The notes beneath the pieces are model-generated. The model saw only the letters and a program-made list of their open reading frames with translations, made no database searches and was not told the origin of the DNA. The position numbers and the translations under genes were made by a program. Positions 27,423 to 36,346 of a stretch of DNA of 64,000 bases are shown here, piece after piece. The DNA comes from Hyalangium ruber (GTDB taxonomy: Bacteria > Myxococcota > Myxococcia > Myxococcales > Myxococcaceae), in NCBI RefSeq assembly GCF_034259325.1, contig NZ_JAXIVS010000007.1, forward strand, positions 62,001 to 126,000, written 5' to 3'. The first letter of the stretch is position 1. Each line of letters begins with the position of its first letter.

Positions 27423-28190
27423 CTAACGCCGCGCCAGGACCTGCAGCGCGGCGCGGAGTTCATCGGGAGAGCGGGCCCCCTGCAGCGTCTGCCCACCAAT
27501 CTGGAAATAGGGCACGCCCCGGACACCGGAGGACGACGCCCAGGCCGCTTGCGCCCGCACGTCGGACAGGCGCTTCGGGTCGGTCGCGATGGAGCGGGCG
27601 AACTCGGCGGTGAGCCCCGCTTCCTCCGAGGCCGAGGCGAGCACCTGGACATCGCCGATGTTCAGCCCCTGCTCGAAGTACGCGCGGTGCAGCGACTCGA
27701 GCAGGGCGCGCTGCCGCTCGAGAGGCGCAGCCGCGAGCAGCGCGTGAGCGGCGGCGGTCTGCGGGGAGACGCGGACCTTCTCCCAGTTGAAGCGAACCCC
27801 GTACTGGGTCCCCATCTGCGTCACACGAGAGAAGATCTGATCGACGGAGACGTTGCCGTACTTCGCCGTCAGCATCGCGCGCAGGTCCGTGCCTTCCGCC
27901 GGAGCCCCGGGCTCGAGCAGGAAGGGGTGCAGGAGGAGCGTCACCGGAGGACCGGACCACGCGCTGAGCACCTGGCCCAGGTTGTGGAGACCAATCCGGC
28001 ACCAGGGGCAGCTCATGTCGTGCCACACGTCGACCTGCAACCGCGTCGTCGCCTGAGCCGCCGGGGCCGCCTGCGGAGCACCTGCGTCGAGAACCGCGGG
28101 CGCCGGCTGCTCGCGCGTGCAGGCACACAGGGCCACCACACCCGTGAACTTCAGGAAGGCTCGGCGGTTCATCGTGGACATGGAACTCAT
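27423..28190 (-). CDS. DsbA-family thiol-disulfide oxidoreductase (FrnE-like), Tat-lipoprotein signal
   Basis: Protein of 255 residues. A twin-arginine motif NRRAFLKF with a Cys soon after the hydrophobic stretch (ALCAC) suggests export by Tat as a lipoprotein. The thioredoxin-fold domain starts [16 protein letters not shown], with the redox motif CPWC, and has the DsbA-family helical insert and a cis-Pro loop [12 protein letters not shown]. It resembles FrnE/2-hydroxychromene isomerase-type DsbA proteins. Three in-frame ATGs (28190, 28181, 28172) are possible; none has a clear ribosome-binding site. Convergent with the serine hydrolase gene. Confidence 0.85.
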   Translation of the reverse strand: MSSMSTMNRRAFLKFTGVVALCACTREQPAPAVLDAGAPQAAPAAQATTRLQVDVWHDMSCPWCRIGLHNLGQVLSAWSGPPVTLLLHPFLLEPGAPAEGTDLRAMLTAKYGNVSVDQIFSRVTQMGTQYGVRFNWEKVRVSPQTAAAHALLAAAPLERQRALLESLHRAYFEQGLNIGDVQVLASASEEAGLTAEFARSIATDPKRLSDVRAQAAWASSSGVRGVPYFQIGGQTLQGARSPDELRAALQVLARR

Positions 28191-28272
28191 CGGGACACGA
28201 GGGAAGGCCAGAGGATACCGGCATCCGCGGCGGGGTTCACCTCGGGAGCCTCCTCGCTTAGGGTGCGCCTCC

Positions 28273-28869
28273 ATGCGAACCCTCATTCTCGCGTCCACCT
28301 CGAGCGCACGCCGAGCCCTGATGGATGGACTGGGACTGCCCTACCGCGCGGAGAGCCCGGGAGTGGAGGAGGACGTGTCCCCTACCCTCTCGGCCCGTGA
28401 AGCCGTGCAGGTGCTCGCCGGGCGCAAGGCCAAGGCCGTACATGCGCGCCACCCGGAGGCCTGGGTCCTCGGCGCCGACCAGCTCGTGGAGGTGCAGGGC
28501 GAGGTGCTCTCCAAGCCTCCCGATCGCGAGGCCGCAAAGCGACAGCTCGGCAAGCTGCTCGGGCAGACCCACGACATCTGCACCGGCGTGTGCCTGCTCG
28601 GTCCCGGCGGCCACATCGCCGAGGCCGTCGAGGTCTCACGGCTCACCTTCTATCCGGTGCGCGACGAGGAGCTGGAGCGGTACCTGGACCTCGGCGAATG
28701 GCAGGGCTGCGCGGGCAGTTACCGCGTCGAGGGCGCGGGGCAGGCGCTGCTCGCACGCCTCGAAGGAGACCGCACCAACGTGCAGGGGCTGCCCATGCTT
28801 ACCGTGGTGCGGATGCTGCGCGACGCCGGGTTCCCGTTCTTCGAGCGTCCCGAGCCCCTGAAGCCGTGA
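28273..28869 (+). CDS. maf: Maf family nucleotide pyrophosphatase
   Basis: House-cleaning nucleoside triphosphate pyrophosphatase (dTTP/UTP type) of 198 residues. Signatures: [19 protein letters not shown] at the start, [16 protein letters not shown], and [16 protein letters not shown] near the end. The Asp of the GADQ motif and the early ST-S-ARR motif form the nucleotide site. The usual GSDT of YhdE-type Maf is GADQ here. The ATG at 28273 gives homology from the first residue. Confidence 0.9.
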   Translation: MRTLILASTSSARRALMDGLGLPYRAESPGVEEDVSPTLSAREAVQVLAGRKAKAVHARHPEAWVLGADQLVEVQGEVLSKPPDREAAKRQLGKLLGQTHDICTGVCLLGPGGHIAEAVEVSRLTFYPVRDEELERYLDLGEWQGCAGSYRVEGAGQALLARLEGDRTNVQGLPMLTVVRMLRDAGFPFFERPEPLKP

Positions 28870-28945
28870 CGGCGATCCAGGCAGCCGATCCGAGGCTCGC
28901 TGCGGCCCTGACGCCCATGTCCACCCTCAGGGAGAGGAGGACGTC

Positions 28946-29392
28946 ATGGATGTGCTCGCGCCGATTGGCCGGCTGCTCTTCTCGGCCATCTTCATCACCA
29001 GCGGTCTGAACCACTTCCTCCACCTTCAGGCCATGACGGGCTACGCCCAGTCCTCGGGCCTGCCCATGCCCCAGCTCGCCGTCCTCGCCTCGGGGGTCGT
29101 GCTCGTCGTGGGGGGTGTGTGCGTGCTGCTCGGCAGCTTCGCCCGACTGGGCGCCGCGCTCATCGCGCTCTTCCTGCTGACCTCCGCCTTCACGATGCAC
29201 CGCTTCTGGGACCTGGCCGATGCGCAGCTGGTCCAGCAGCAACAGGTCCACTTCATGAAGAACCTGTCCATGGCCGGAGGCGCCCTGCTCCTCGTCTACT
29301 TCGGACCCGGAGCCTTCAGCCTCCGGCGCAAGAAGGCGGAGGGGCGGCGCACCTCCTTCGGAGTTCCCCTGCGACACCGCATCCAGGAGTAG
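28946..29392 (+). CDS. DoxX-family membrane protein
   Basis: Protein of 148 residues with four predicted membrane helices and the DoxX/MauD-like pattern LFSAIFITSGLNHFLHL, LPMPQLAVLASGVVLVVGG, and a later HRFWDL. DoxX-type proteins are poorly defined inner-membrane proteins linked to redox or quinone metabolism. ATG preceded by AGGGAGAGGAGG. It lies 76 bases after maf on the same strand. Confidence 0.85.
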   Translation: MDVLAPIGRLLFSAIFITSGLNHFLHLQAMTGYAQSSGLPMPQLAVLASGVVLVVGGVCVLLGSFARLGAALIALFLLTSAFTMHRFWDLADAQLVQQQQVHFMKNLSMAGGALLLVYFGPGAFSLRRKKAEGRRTSFGVPLRHRIQE

Positions 29393-29412
29393 CGCGCGCA
29401 TCGAGCCGGTAC

Positions 29413-29961
29413 TCAGCCGATGGTCTCGTTGACCATCTCCAACAGGAACAGCAGGTCATCGCGCGTCCCAAGCGGATCGAGCAGCCCCGCCACTCCGCAC
29501 AGCATGTTGCCCAGCAGGTTGCTCCCACCAGACACGGCGGACAGGTCGAGCTGGAGCGGCGAGAGGTCGAGCCCCTGCCCCAACCGCCCCAGCTGGATGG
29601 TGCCAATGTCGAAGGTCACGAGATCGCAGACGGCCTTCTTCGTGGGCGTCGAGGAAGCGCGCTCCTTGAGCGAGGCCCGAATGCCCTTCACCGACTGTTT
29701 GACGTTCCCGAGGCCCCGACCGTTGGCCTTCCTCACCTTGCCCTCCAGGAACCCATCCACCGTCAGGCCCTTGAGTTCGTCGTAGCCCAGGCGGGTAACG
29801 GTGAGCTTCCCCGTGAACACCCCGCCATCCGAGAGCTCTCCCTCGACCTCGAGGTCCTTGAAGAAGTGCTCCTCGCTGATGGCTCGCGCCGAGAACGGCA
29901 GCACCGCAAGAGCGAGGAAGACCCACACCTTCCCCTGAGACGACCACATCCCGCGCGCCAT
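29413..29961 (-). CDS. Secreted protein with CDL...LLGNMLCGVAGLLD C-terminal domain, function unknown
   Basis: Protein of 182 residues with a signal peptide (cleavage near FSARA). The C-terminal half, from VCDLVTFDIGTIQLG to NLLGNMLCGVAGLLD, matches a domain I recall from many secreted proteins of actinobacteria and other phyla, with two conserved Cys that would pair, but without known function. The N-terminal half is a beta-rich segment (VFTGKLTVTRLGYDELKGL). ATG at 29961 behind GGGGGAA. Convergent with the DoxX gene. Confidence 0.75.
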   Translation of the reverse strand: MARGMWSSQGKVWVFLALAVLPFSARAISEEHFFKDLEVEGELSDGGVFTGKLTVTRLGYDELKGLTVDGFLEGKVRKANGRGLGNVKQSVKGIRASLKERASSTPTKKAVCDLVTFDIGTIQLGRLGQGLDLSPLQLDLSAVSGGSNLLGNMLCGVAGLLDPLGTRDDLLFLLEMVNETIG

Positions 29962-30126
29962 GCTGTTCCCCCCTGTGATGGCTGGGCATGAAGGCGGCCA
30001 CCCAGCGGGGCGAAACAGTGGGAACCGGATGGGAGGCTCACAATCAGGCCGCCGGGACGACCTCAATGTCGAGCGCAGCCGCGCGCTGATCCACACACAG
30101 CGCACGAGGCATCGCGACACCGCGCT

Positions 30127-31656
30127 TCACGGAAGCGGTTGCGCCCCCTCCAGAGGAATCTCCAGGGTGAACGTGGCGCCCTGGCCGAGGCCCACGCTGG
30201 TGCAGGAGAGCCGGCCCTTCATCTCCTCGGCGGCCAGGGCGCTGATGTGCAGACCGAAGCCGTGACCGTCGTGCTTCGTGGTGAAGCCCTGGGTGAACAT
30301 GCGCGGCAGGTTCTCCGGAGCGATCCCCACGCCATTGTCGGCCACTTCGATCAGCAGCCGCGCGCGCTCGTGTACCTTCTGGACGCGGATGGTCATGCGC
30401 TTGTCCTGCCGAGCGCTGTCCAACAGCGCATGCCGCGCGTTGCTCAAGAGGTTGACGAGGATCTGCAGCAGCTTGTGCCGGTCCAACAGCACGGTGGGCA
30501 CATCCGCGTAGTCGCGCTCGATGAGGATGCCGTGGCGATCGAAGGAGCCGGCGTTCAGGCGCAGCGCCTCATCGATGAGCTGGGGCACCGACACCGGCTC
30601 CACCGCTCCCGCGGCGCGCGCGTGCTTCTGCTGCATGCTGACGATGGACTTGATGTGCTCGACGCTCTCGCTGAGCGCACCCATCTCCTTGAGCAGCGTG
30701 TCCCGCTCCTCCCGCAGCTGCTCCGAGAGCGCGATGAGGTAGCCCGGCAGCTTCTGTCCCTGGGGATCCTGGGTGAGGAAGGTGGCGAGGTCCGAGCTGT
30801 GCTCGCGCAGCAATTGGGTGGCCCGGCTCAGCCCCGCCACCCGGGACTGGCGCAGCTGGTCGATGACGAGCCCCGTGGAGACGTTGACGCTGTTGAGCGT
30901 GTTGCCCACATTGTGGAGCACGCCCGTGGCCACCTCCGCCATGCCCGCCTGACGCGAGACGTCCATCATGCTGCGGTGCAGCTCTCCCAGCCGGGCCTCG
31001 GCCTCCTCGCGGGCCGCGATGTCCCGGCCGAGCTGGGCCAGCGTCCGCTCGAGCGAAGTCTGGGCCGCGTCCCGCGCGGTGCTGTGCAGCGTGCCCAGGC
31101 CCCAGGCGGCGAAGTACGCCAGGCCCGCGAAGAGCTGCGCGGACCAGAGCCCCTCGACGGTGAGTCCGCCGGGGAGAAGGCCATGGTGCGTCCAATAGAG
31201 CGGGTGCCCTACGCCCAGCGTCACGAACAAGATCAGGGCGAACATCAACCCCAGGCGGGGACCGCTCAAATACACCGCGAGCGCGGGCAGCAGCATGTGC
31301 GTGGCATGCATGCCGCTCAGGACATTGCCAGACGCAAAGCTGGACCCCACCAACCCCAGCCCCAGGGTCATCAACAGCAGGACGGCCGGCGCGGTGGCCG
31401 TGCGGGCACCGCGCGCCAACACCAGGCTCCCCAGGTAGCCCAGGCCGGGGACGACGCCCGAGGCCAAGGGCTGCCCCCACCTGAACAACCAGAGCACGTA
31501 CAGCCCATTGACCACGAACAGGAAGAGGGAGGCCCCCACCAGGATCCGGTGCCGGACGAGCTCGGCCGGCGGCGCCCCGCGCAGGGACTCCGAGAGCAGA
31601 AGGTCCAAAAGGGACAGGACGCCGGAACGCGCTTCGGCGGATGCGGGCTTCTCCAT
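30127..31656 (-). CDS. Membrane sensor histidine kinase
   Basis: Protein of 509 residues. Five or six membrane helices (about 38-190) form the sensor; a coiled coil (195-235) leads to the phospho-acceptor region, with H248 in GMAEVATGVLHNVGN. The HNVGN variant replaces the usual HELR/HEIN box and defines a known kinase subgroup. The ATPase domain holds the N box LLSNARHAL, G1 VADNGVGI, F box MFTQGFTTKHDG and G2 HGFGLHISALAAEEM. No receiver domain or adjacent response regulator is seen, so the partner is elsewhere. Confidence 0.9.
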   Translation of the reverse strand: MEKPASAEARSGVLSLLDLLLSESLRGAPPAELVRHRILVGASLFLFVVNGLYVLWLFRWGQPLASGVVPGLGYLGSLVLARGARTATAPAVLLLMTLGLGLVGSSFASGNVLSGMHATHMLLPALAVYLSGPRLGLMFALILFVTLGVGHPLYWTHHGLLPGGLTVEGLWSAQLFAGLAYFAAWGLGTLHSTARDAAQTSLERTLAQLGRDIAAREEAEARLGELHRSMMDVSRQAGMAEVATGVLHNVGNTLNSVNVSTGLVIDQLRQSRVAGLSRATQLLREHSSDLATFLTQDPQGQKLPGYLIALSEQLREERDTLLKEMGALSESVEHIKSIVSMQQKHARAAGAVEPVSVPQLIDEALRLNAGSFDRHGILIERDYADVPTVLLDRHKLLQILVNLLSNARHALLDSARQDKRMTIRVQKVHERARLLIEVADNGVGIAPENLPRMFTQGFTTKHDGHGFGLHISALAAEEMKGRLSCTSVGLGQGATFTLEIPLEGAQPLP

Positions 31657-31680
31657 GTGCGCCTTATCAGGGACGAGGAC

Positions 31681-32640
31681 TCAACCGCTCGAGAGCTCCG
31701 CGAGGATCTCCCGGTAGGCGGCGCGCGCCTTCTCCAGCTCTCCCGGCTTGAAGCTCACCGCCGCCACCACCGGGTGCCCTCCGCCGCCGTAGCGCCCGGC
31801 GATGCCTGCCAGGTCATGCTTGCGCAGCTCCGGCCGCCAGGGATTGGAGCCCAGCGACACCTTCGCCCGGCTCGGCCCCTGCCCCACCCACAGCGTGTAG
31901 CGCGCCTCCGGGTAGAGCGCGTAGGCGATGAACTTGTTGAGGCTGTCCACGCCCTCGTCCGCCAGGTCGAAGAACACCACCCCGTTCTCGTAACGCGCCT
32001 TGGCGCGCACCTGCTCGATGTGACGCTGGTGGCGCTCGAGCAGCGGCGCCAGCGGCTCGGCGATCAGCGGAGAGGCCGCGATGGAGGCCAGCGACTCGCC
32101 CTGCATCCGCTGGATGACCTGGGGGATGAAGTCCGGCGACTTGTTGGCCTCCAGCACCGTCATGATACGCAGCGCCGGCTCCTCCAGCGCCACCGCCATC
32201 TGGGGGCTCGGGAACTGCGCCCCGTCGATGATCTCCGCCCAGTGGATGAGCTCCTGCATGGACGAGGCGTCCCACCCGAAGCGCTCCCGGGCCACGTCCG
32301 CCAGGTACTTCGTGCAGCTCTTGCGGTGCGCGTCATGGAACTTGCGCCCGCTCGTGTCCGCGCGGAAGTGCGCCTCGTCCCCCGGCTGCTGGAAGGCCGA
32401 GGCGTGGTGATCGAACCACCACGTGAGCCGCGCATCCTGGCTGTAGCGGAAATCGACGATGGCGTTCTCGTCCCCGGAGAAGACCGAGGCGTCGATGCCC
32501 TCGGCGCCCGGCTTGTGCGCCAGGCCCCGGTACGTGAAGGAGGCATCCGCGCGCACGCGCTCCCGGTAGAAGCGGGTGAACACCGCCGCGCTCGCGGCCC
32601 CGTCGAAGCAACTGTCGTGGAAGAGGACCTGGACTTTCAT
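31681..32640 (-). CDS. DHH-family phosphoesterase
   Basis: Protein of 319 residues of the DHH superfamily, which hydrolyses phosphodiester or phosphoanhydride bonds in nucleotides or short oligonucleotides. Metal-site motifs are seen: HDSCFDGAASAAV, VDFRYSQ and the name-giving DHH in WWFDHHAS. A DHHA1-like substrate domain ends AGRYGGGGHPVVAA. Related to NrnA/c-di-nucleotide phosphodiesterases but without the full-length CBS or GGDEF parts. Start 13 bases after the stop of the upstream zinc-ribbon membrane protein gene. Confidence 0.88.
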   Translation of the reverse strand: MKVQVLFHDSCFDGAASAAVFTRFYRERVRADASFTYRGLAHKPGAEGIDASVFSGDENAIVDFRYSQDARLTWWFDHHASAFQQPGDEAHFRADTSGRKFHDAHRKSCTKYLADVARERFGWDASSMQELIHWAEIIDGAQFPSPQMAVALEEPALRIMTVLEANKSPDFIPQVIQRMQGESLASIAASPLIAEPLAPLLERHQRHIEQVRAKARYENGVVFFDLADEGVDSLNKFIAYALYPEARYTLWVGQGPSRAKVSLGSNPWRPELRKHDLAGIAGRYGGGGHPVVAAVSFKPGELEKARAAYREILAELSSG

Positions 32641-32652
32641 GGGAGCCCGCCT

Positions 32653-33720
32653 TTACTGCAATGCCAACCCGGCGCCCACCGCCACGAACGCCGACTCTCC
32701 ACCCGTCGCGTCCGGCGGCGCCGCGACCACCGCGAAGCCCACCAGCCGCCCGTCCGCGAGCTTGCCGCAGCTGAAGGTGCCCCGGGCGCCGCTCCCCGTG
32801 CTCAGCTCGTACACCAGCGCCTTGGTCCCCATCGCCAGCGGCGCGTGCTTCGTCGAGGGCTTGATTGACGGATCTCCTCCGAACGCCTTGAGCAGCGCCT
32901 GGCAGTCCGCCGTCACCGGCTGGCTCGCCCCCCGGTCCACCCACAGCGCGCCGTAGCGGCCCTGAGCCGCGTCGCCAAACCCCACCCCGCTGCCCGTGAG
33001 CGTCGCCAACGGCAGCGTCAGGTGCGGCGCGAGCTGCTCACGCGGCAGCCGGCCCCAGCCCGCCGGCAGCTCGAGCTGGTAGCCCAGGTCCCGCCCCACG
33101 AGGAGCTGCCGCGCGTCACCGCCGGCGCCATCCACCGGGCCCATGGGCCGCACGAGGAAGACCGCTCCCAGCAGCGCCGCGACGACGCCCAGCCCCAGGC
33201 CGGCGTAGCGGCGCACCGGGCCCGGCTCTCCCACCACCGACACGAGCGCCACCACCGCGTGCGCCATGTACGCCAGGTGTACGGGCTCCAGCGGCGCCGC
33301 GCGCGCCAGGAACCCCGCCACCATCAACTGCAGCACCATGCCCACCTGCGCCAGCAACTTGGCAGGACCCAGGTTCAGCAACAGCACCAGCCCGAGCACC
33401 AGATCCAACGCCACCAGGCCATACACCCAGATCGGCTCGTTCAGGTTGCCGAGCACCCCGCCCGCGCGCAGGAACCACGCCACCGCGCCCACGAAGAACA
33501 CCGCCACGATGGGGCCGGGGTGGGCCGTCACCTCTCCGGTGATGTTGCCCCCGAAGACGGTCTGCTCCATCTCCTCGCTGTCGCGCTGCCGGTCCACCCG
33601 CTTGCGCTGGCCCCGCTTGTACATCTGCAGGAACTCGAACGGCTCGTGACAGGAAGGGCACGCTTCGGCGCCGCGCGGGATGGGGCTGTGGCCGCAGCTC
33701 GGGCAGAGGGTCTGGGGCAT
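32653..33720 (-). CDS. Zinc-ribbon membrane protein of unknown function
   Basis: Protein of 355 residues. It starts with a zinc ribbon (CPSC-x12-CPSC within residues 6-24), then about five membrane helices (70-195), and ends in a roughly 150-residue domain starting at LGYQLELPAGWGRLP. That domain looks like the beta-rich domains that follow such segments in other myxobacterial proteins; it contains two Cys. Probable operon with the DHH gene. No function can be assigned. Confidence 0.75.
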   Translation of the reverse strand: MPQTLCPSCGHSPIPRGAEACPSCHEPFEFLQMYKRGQRKRVDRQRDSEEMEQTVFGGNITGEVTAHPGPIVAVFFVGAVAWFLRAGGVLGNLNEPIWVYGLVALDLVLGLVLLLNLGPAKLLAQVGMVLQLMVAGFLARAAPLEPVHLAYMAHAVVALVSVVGEPGPVRRYAGLGLGVVAALLGAVFLVRPMGPVDGAGGDARQLLVGRDLGYQLELPAGWGRLPREQLAPHLTLPLATLTGSGVGFGDAAQGRYGALWVDRGASQPVTADCQALLKAFGGDPSIKPSTKHAPLAMGTKALVYELSTGSGARGTFSCGKLADGRLVGFAVVAAPPDATGGESAFVAVGAGLALQ

Positions 33721-33792
33721 GGCGCTCCCGGGTATACCGCACCGCGCTACTTCCCTAGGAGAACCCCGGGTATCCGACTTCTACCCACTCCA

Positions 33793-33807
33793 CGTTTCAT
33801 TGAAACG
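33793..33807. repeat. Perfect inverted repeat CGTTTCA-T-TGAAACG
   Basis: A 15-base palindrome with 7-base arms in the promoter region of the zinc-ribbon membrane protein gene (minus strand) and about 230 bases from the small basic protein. Its size and symmetry suit a dimeric regulator, but the binding protein is unknown. Confidence 0.5.
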
Positions 33808-33952
33808 AAGTGTTGAATGCCCTGCAGTACTAGAACGAACCGAGGCATTCGTGACACGTTTTGAGGGGGCGGGTGGAAATCTTCCCACTCATTGCGGATC
33901 CACCATCCGTGTAAGTGCTTGAAACCTGGTGGGAGACATCAGGGCATGCGCC

Positions 33953-33968
33953 TGGCGCGTCGCTTGCT
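33953..33968 (+). promoter_or_regulatory. Sigma-54 (-24/-12) promoter
   Basis: TGGCGCGTCGCTTGCT matches the TGGCRYR-N4-TTGCW consensus, with GG and GC exactly 12 bases apart. It lies about 57 bases before the start codon of the small protein at 34025. Sigma-54 promoters with enhancer-binding activators are used heavily by myxobacteria during development. Confidence 0.72.
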
Positions 33969-34024
33969 TATGTAAATGCCTGCAATCGGTGAACAACCCA
34001 TGACGTTGGGTGGGGAGGAGCACC

Positions 34025-34273
34025 ATGGCCAAGGCGACGACAGCCCGGAAGAGCCGTTCAGTCCGACGCCAGGCACGGCGGGTGATGCCCTCGTCGCGGC
34101 GCAAGAACCGACGGGCCCCGGCGCCTGCCGCCAAGACGGGCCCGCTCACCTTGGGTGAGCTCATCGCGGCGGCCTTCGACACCGCGGGGGGAGAGTTCCT
34201 GGAGGTCCTCCGGGTGGTCAGCTCCCCTCAGCTCTCCAAGGCCCTGGGTCGCCGTATCGTCCTGGAGACCTGA
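34025..34273 (+). CDS. Small basic protein of unknown function, sigma-54 controlled
   Basis: Not recognised. 82 residues behind a strong GGGGAGGAG site. Residues 1-42 are extremely basic (Lys/Arg/Ala, like a nucleic-acid-binding tail). Residues 43-82 (PLTLGELIAAAFDTAGGEFLEVLRVV) look like two or three amphipathic helices. Its own sigma-54-type promoter suggests regulated expression, perhaps during development or starvation. Could be a small nucleoid protein. Confidence 0.72.
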   Translation: MAKATTARKSRSVRRQARRVMPSSRRKNRRAPAPAAKTGPLTLGELIAAAFDTAGGEFLEVLRVVSSPQLSKALGRRIVLET

Positions 34274-34287
34274 GCCTCGTCACGTCG

Positions 34288-34533
34288 CTACGGGTGATCG
34301 GCGCCCGCGTAGAAGGGCGTCGGGGTCGCCTCACCCGCGAGCGCCTTGGCGAAGTCGTCGGCGTGCTGAGGGCTGACCAGGAAGGTGCCCGCCGGCGTCT
34401 GCAGGCGCACCGGAGCGGCCTGCTCCAAGGTGCTCCCCACGGGTCCGCCGCCCCCATCCGAGAGGGCCGCTCCCGACGGAACGGTGGCACAGCCAGCAAA
34501 GACCAGGAAGCAGAGCGCGGCGTGGAGCTTCAT
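34288..34533 (-). CDS. Small lipoprotein of unknown function
   Basis: 81 residues with a signal peptide and lipobox VFAGC, a Gly/Ser-rich linker and a short beta-prone end (VRLQTPAGTFLVSPQHADDFAKAL). Not recognised. Convergent with the small basic protein gene; its start lies about 100 bases from the divergent tatD gene. Confidence 0.7.
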   Translation of the reverse strand: MKLHAALCFLVFAGCATVPSGAALSDGGGGPVGSTLEQAAPVRLQTPAGTFLVSPQHADDFAKALAGEATPTPFYAGADHP

Positions 34534-34635
34534 CCGTGTCCTCCCAGGCGAAGGCCCGAAGTGTGGCGCGCTCTCCTACGTTGAAGTTCGCCGCGTGACA
34601 AGCCCCCTGCCCTGGGCCTGAATGCTCGCCTGCTC

Positions 34636-35433
34636 ATGATCGACACCCACTGTCACCTCGATGCTTCCCGGTTCGAGCCGGATCGCTCCGACGTGCTCGT
34701 GCGCGCCTGGGCCGCGGGGCTCCACGGCATCGTCATTCCCGCCGTCGGCCCCGACACCTGGGAGCCGCTGCTGGAGCTGCCCCGGCGTGACGCGCGCGTG
34801 CAGGTGGGGCTTGGCATCCACCCCCAGCTGCTGCCGGAGTTGCCTCCGGAGCAGGACACGGCGCACCTGGAGCGGCTCGACGCGCTGCTCTCCCAAGGTG
34901 GCGCCGTGGCCGTGGGCGAGTGTGGGCTGGATGGGCCCTCCATCCCCGGCGCGTCGATGGAGCGACAGGTGGCCGTGCTCCGAGGCCACATGGCGCTGGC
35001 GCGCAAGCACCGGCTGCCCGTGCTGATGCACTGCCACCGGGCCCACCCCGCCCTCATCGAGTTCCTGAAGGAGGAGCCCTTCCCCGAGGCGGGCATCCTC
35101 ATGCACAGCTACAGCGGCGGGGTGGAGCTGGCGCGCTTCTACATCCAGAAGGGGTGCCACTTCTCCTTCGCCGGCCCCGTCACCTGGGCCGAGGCGCGCA
35201 AGCCGCTGGATGCCCTGCGCGCCATCCCTCCGGACCGGCTGATGGCGGAGACGGACTCTCCGGACCAGGCCCCCACGCCCCACCGAGGGAAGCGCTCCGA
35301 GCCCGGCTTCCTGCCCCACATCATCGAAGGCATGGCCCAGGTGTTGGGAGAGCCCGTCGAGGCGCTCGCCCAGCGAACGACCGCCACCGCCCGCCGCTTC
35401 TTCCGGGAAGCCTTTCCCCCTCCTTCGCGGTAG
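34636..35433 (+). CDS. TatD-family metal-dependent hydrolase
   Basis: Protein of 265 residues with a TIM-barrel amidohydrolase fold. Seen: metal His pair in MIDTHCHLD, the GLGIHPQ strand, VAVGECGLD, and late metal ligands in LMHCHRAHP, MHSYSGG and AETDSP. TatD proteins are 3'-5' exodeoxyribonucleases or D-aminoacyl-tRNA deacylase-like hydrolases. The usual RxHxP and Y-x-D-x details are slightly altered (GLDGPSIP in place of GLDYY), so substrate use may differ. Immediately upstream of tcdA. Confidence 0.88.
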   Translation: MIDTHCHLDASRFEPDRSDVLVRAWAAGLHGIVIPAVGPDTWEPLLELPRRDARVQVGLGIHPQLLPELPPEQDTAHLERLDALLSQGGAVAVGECGLDGPSIPGASMERQVAVLRGHMALARKHRLPVLMHCHRAHPALIEFLKEEPFPEAGILMHSYSGGVELARFYIQKGCHFSFAGPVTWAEARKPLDALRAIPPDRLMAETDSPDQAPTPHRGKRSEPGFLPHIIEGMAQVLGEPVEALAQRTTATARRFFREAFPPPSR

Positions 35434-35460
35434 GCATGCGTCGCGTTATAGAGGGACTCC

Positions 35461-36333
35461 ATGAGCACGCAGCCCACCACCTCGGACATTTCCCCGGCCC
35501 CGGTTCCTGAAGCCGGTGCCCCTTCGCTCGCCAAGCCCTTCAAGCTGTCCCGGCGCTTCGATCGGACAGGACGTCTGCTCGGCGACTCGGCGATGGAACG
35601 CCTGGCCGCCGCGCGTGTAGTGGTGTTCGGCCTGGGAGGCGTGGGCAGCTACGCCGCCGAGGGACTGGTGCGCAGCGGCGTGGGCCACCTCACGCTGGTG
35701 GACCATGACGACGTGTGCGTCACCAACACCAACCGCCAGCTCCACGCCACGGTGCGCGGGGTGGGTAAGTCCAAGGCGGAGCTGATGGCGCAGCGCTGCC
35801 GGGAGATCAACCCGGACGCGAGGGTGGAGGCCGTGCGCGAGTTCTACCGTGCCGAGGTGGCCGAGCAGATGCTGCCGCCGGGCCAGTATGACTTCGTGGT
35901 GGATGCCATCGACAACGTGAAGGCCAAGCTGCACCTGCTGCACCGCTGCGTGACGCTGGGCCTGCCGGTGGTCAGCTCCATGGGCGCTGCGGGCCGGCTG
36001 GACCCTACCGCCATCCGCGTGGAGGACCTGTGCGAGACGCACATGGATCCCTTCGCCAAGGACATCCGCAAGCTGCTCAAGCGGAAGTACGGGGTGGAGA
36101 CCGAGCGGCACACCGGGATTACCGCCGTCTATTCCATCGAGACGCGGCGCCAACCGGTGGCCCTGCGCTACGACGACGCCACGGATGGCTTCCTGTGCGT
36201 CTGCCCGCAGGACAATGACTTCCACACCTGCGATCACCGCACGCAGATCGACGGCAGCGCGGTGTTCGTCACGTCCGCCTTCGGCATGAACGCCGCGGGC
36301 GTGGTGGTGCGCCGGCTGGCCTCGACCCGCTGA
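35461..36333 (+). CDS. tcdA: tRNA threonylcarbamoyladenosine dehydratase
   Basis: E1-like enzyme that cyclises t6A to ct6A at position 37 of tRNA, using ATP. 290 residues. Seen: nucleotide site VFGLGGVGSYAAEGLVRSG, DHDDVCVTNTNRQ, the catalytic-loop DAIDNVKAKLHLL, and the TcdA-specific DPFAKDIRKLLKRKYGV. Unusual Ser/Pro/Ala-rich N-terminal 25 residues. The start at 35461 is 27 bases after the TatD gene. Confidence 0.92.
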   Translation: MSTQPTTSDISPAPVPEAGAPSLAKPFKLSRRFDRTGRLLGDSAMERLAAARVVVFGLGGVGSYAAEGLVRSGVGHLTLVDHDDVCVTNTNRQLHATVRGVGKSKAELMAQRCREINPDARVEAVREFYRAEVAEQMLPPGQYDFVVDAIDNVKAKLHLLHRCVTLGLPVVSSMGAAGRLDPTAIRVEDLCETHMDPFAKDIRKLLKRKYGVETERHTGITAVYSIETRRQPVALRYDDATDGFLCVCPQDNDFHTCDHRTQIDGSAVFVTSAFGMNAAGVVVRRLASTR

Positions 36334-36346
36334 CCGCTTCCCCTGA

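Larger units (their letters stand above)
33721..34024. other. Intergenic region with palindrome and sigma-54 promoter
   Basis: A 304-base gap between divergent genes, visibly richer in A/T than its surroundings. It holds a perfect 7-1-7 inverted repeat (33793-33807) and a sigma-54-type promoter (33953-33968); no further coding frame with a ribosome-binding site was found. Confidence 0.7.
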
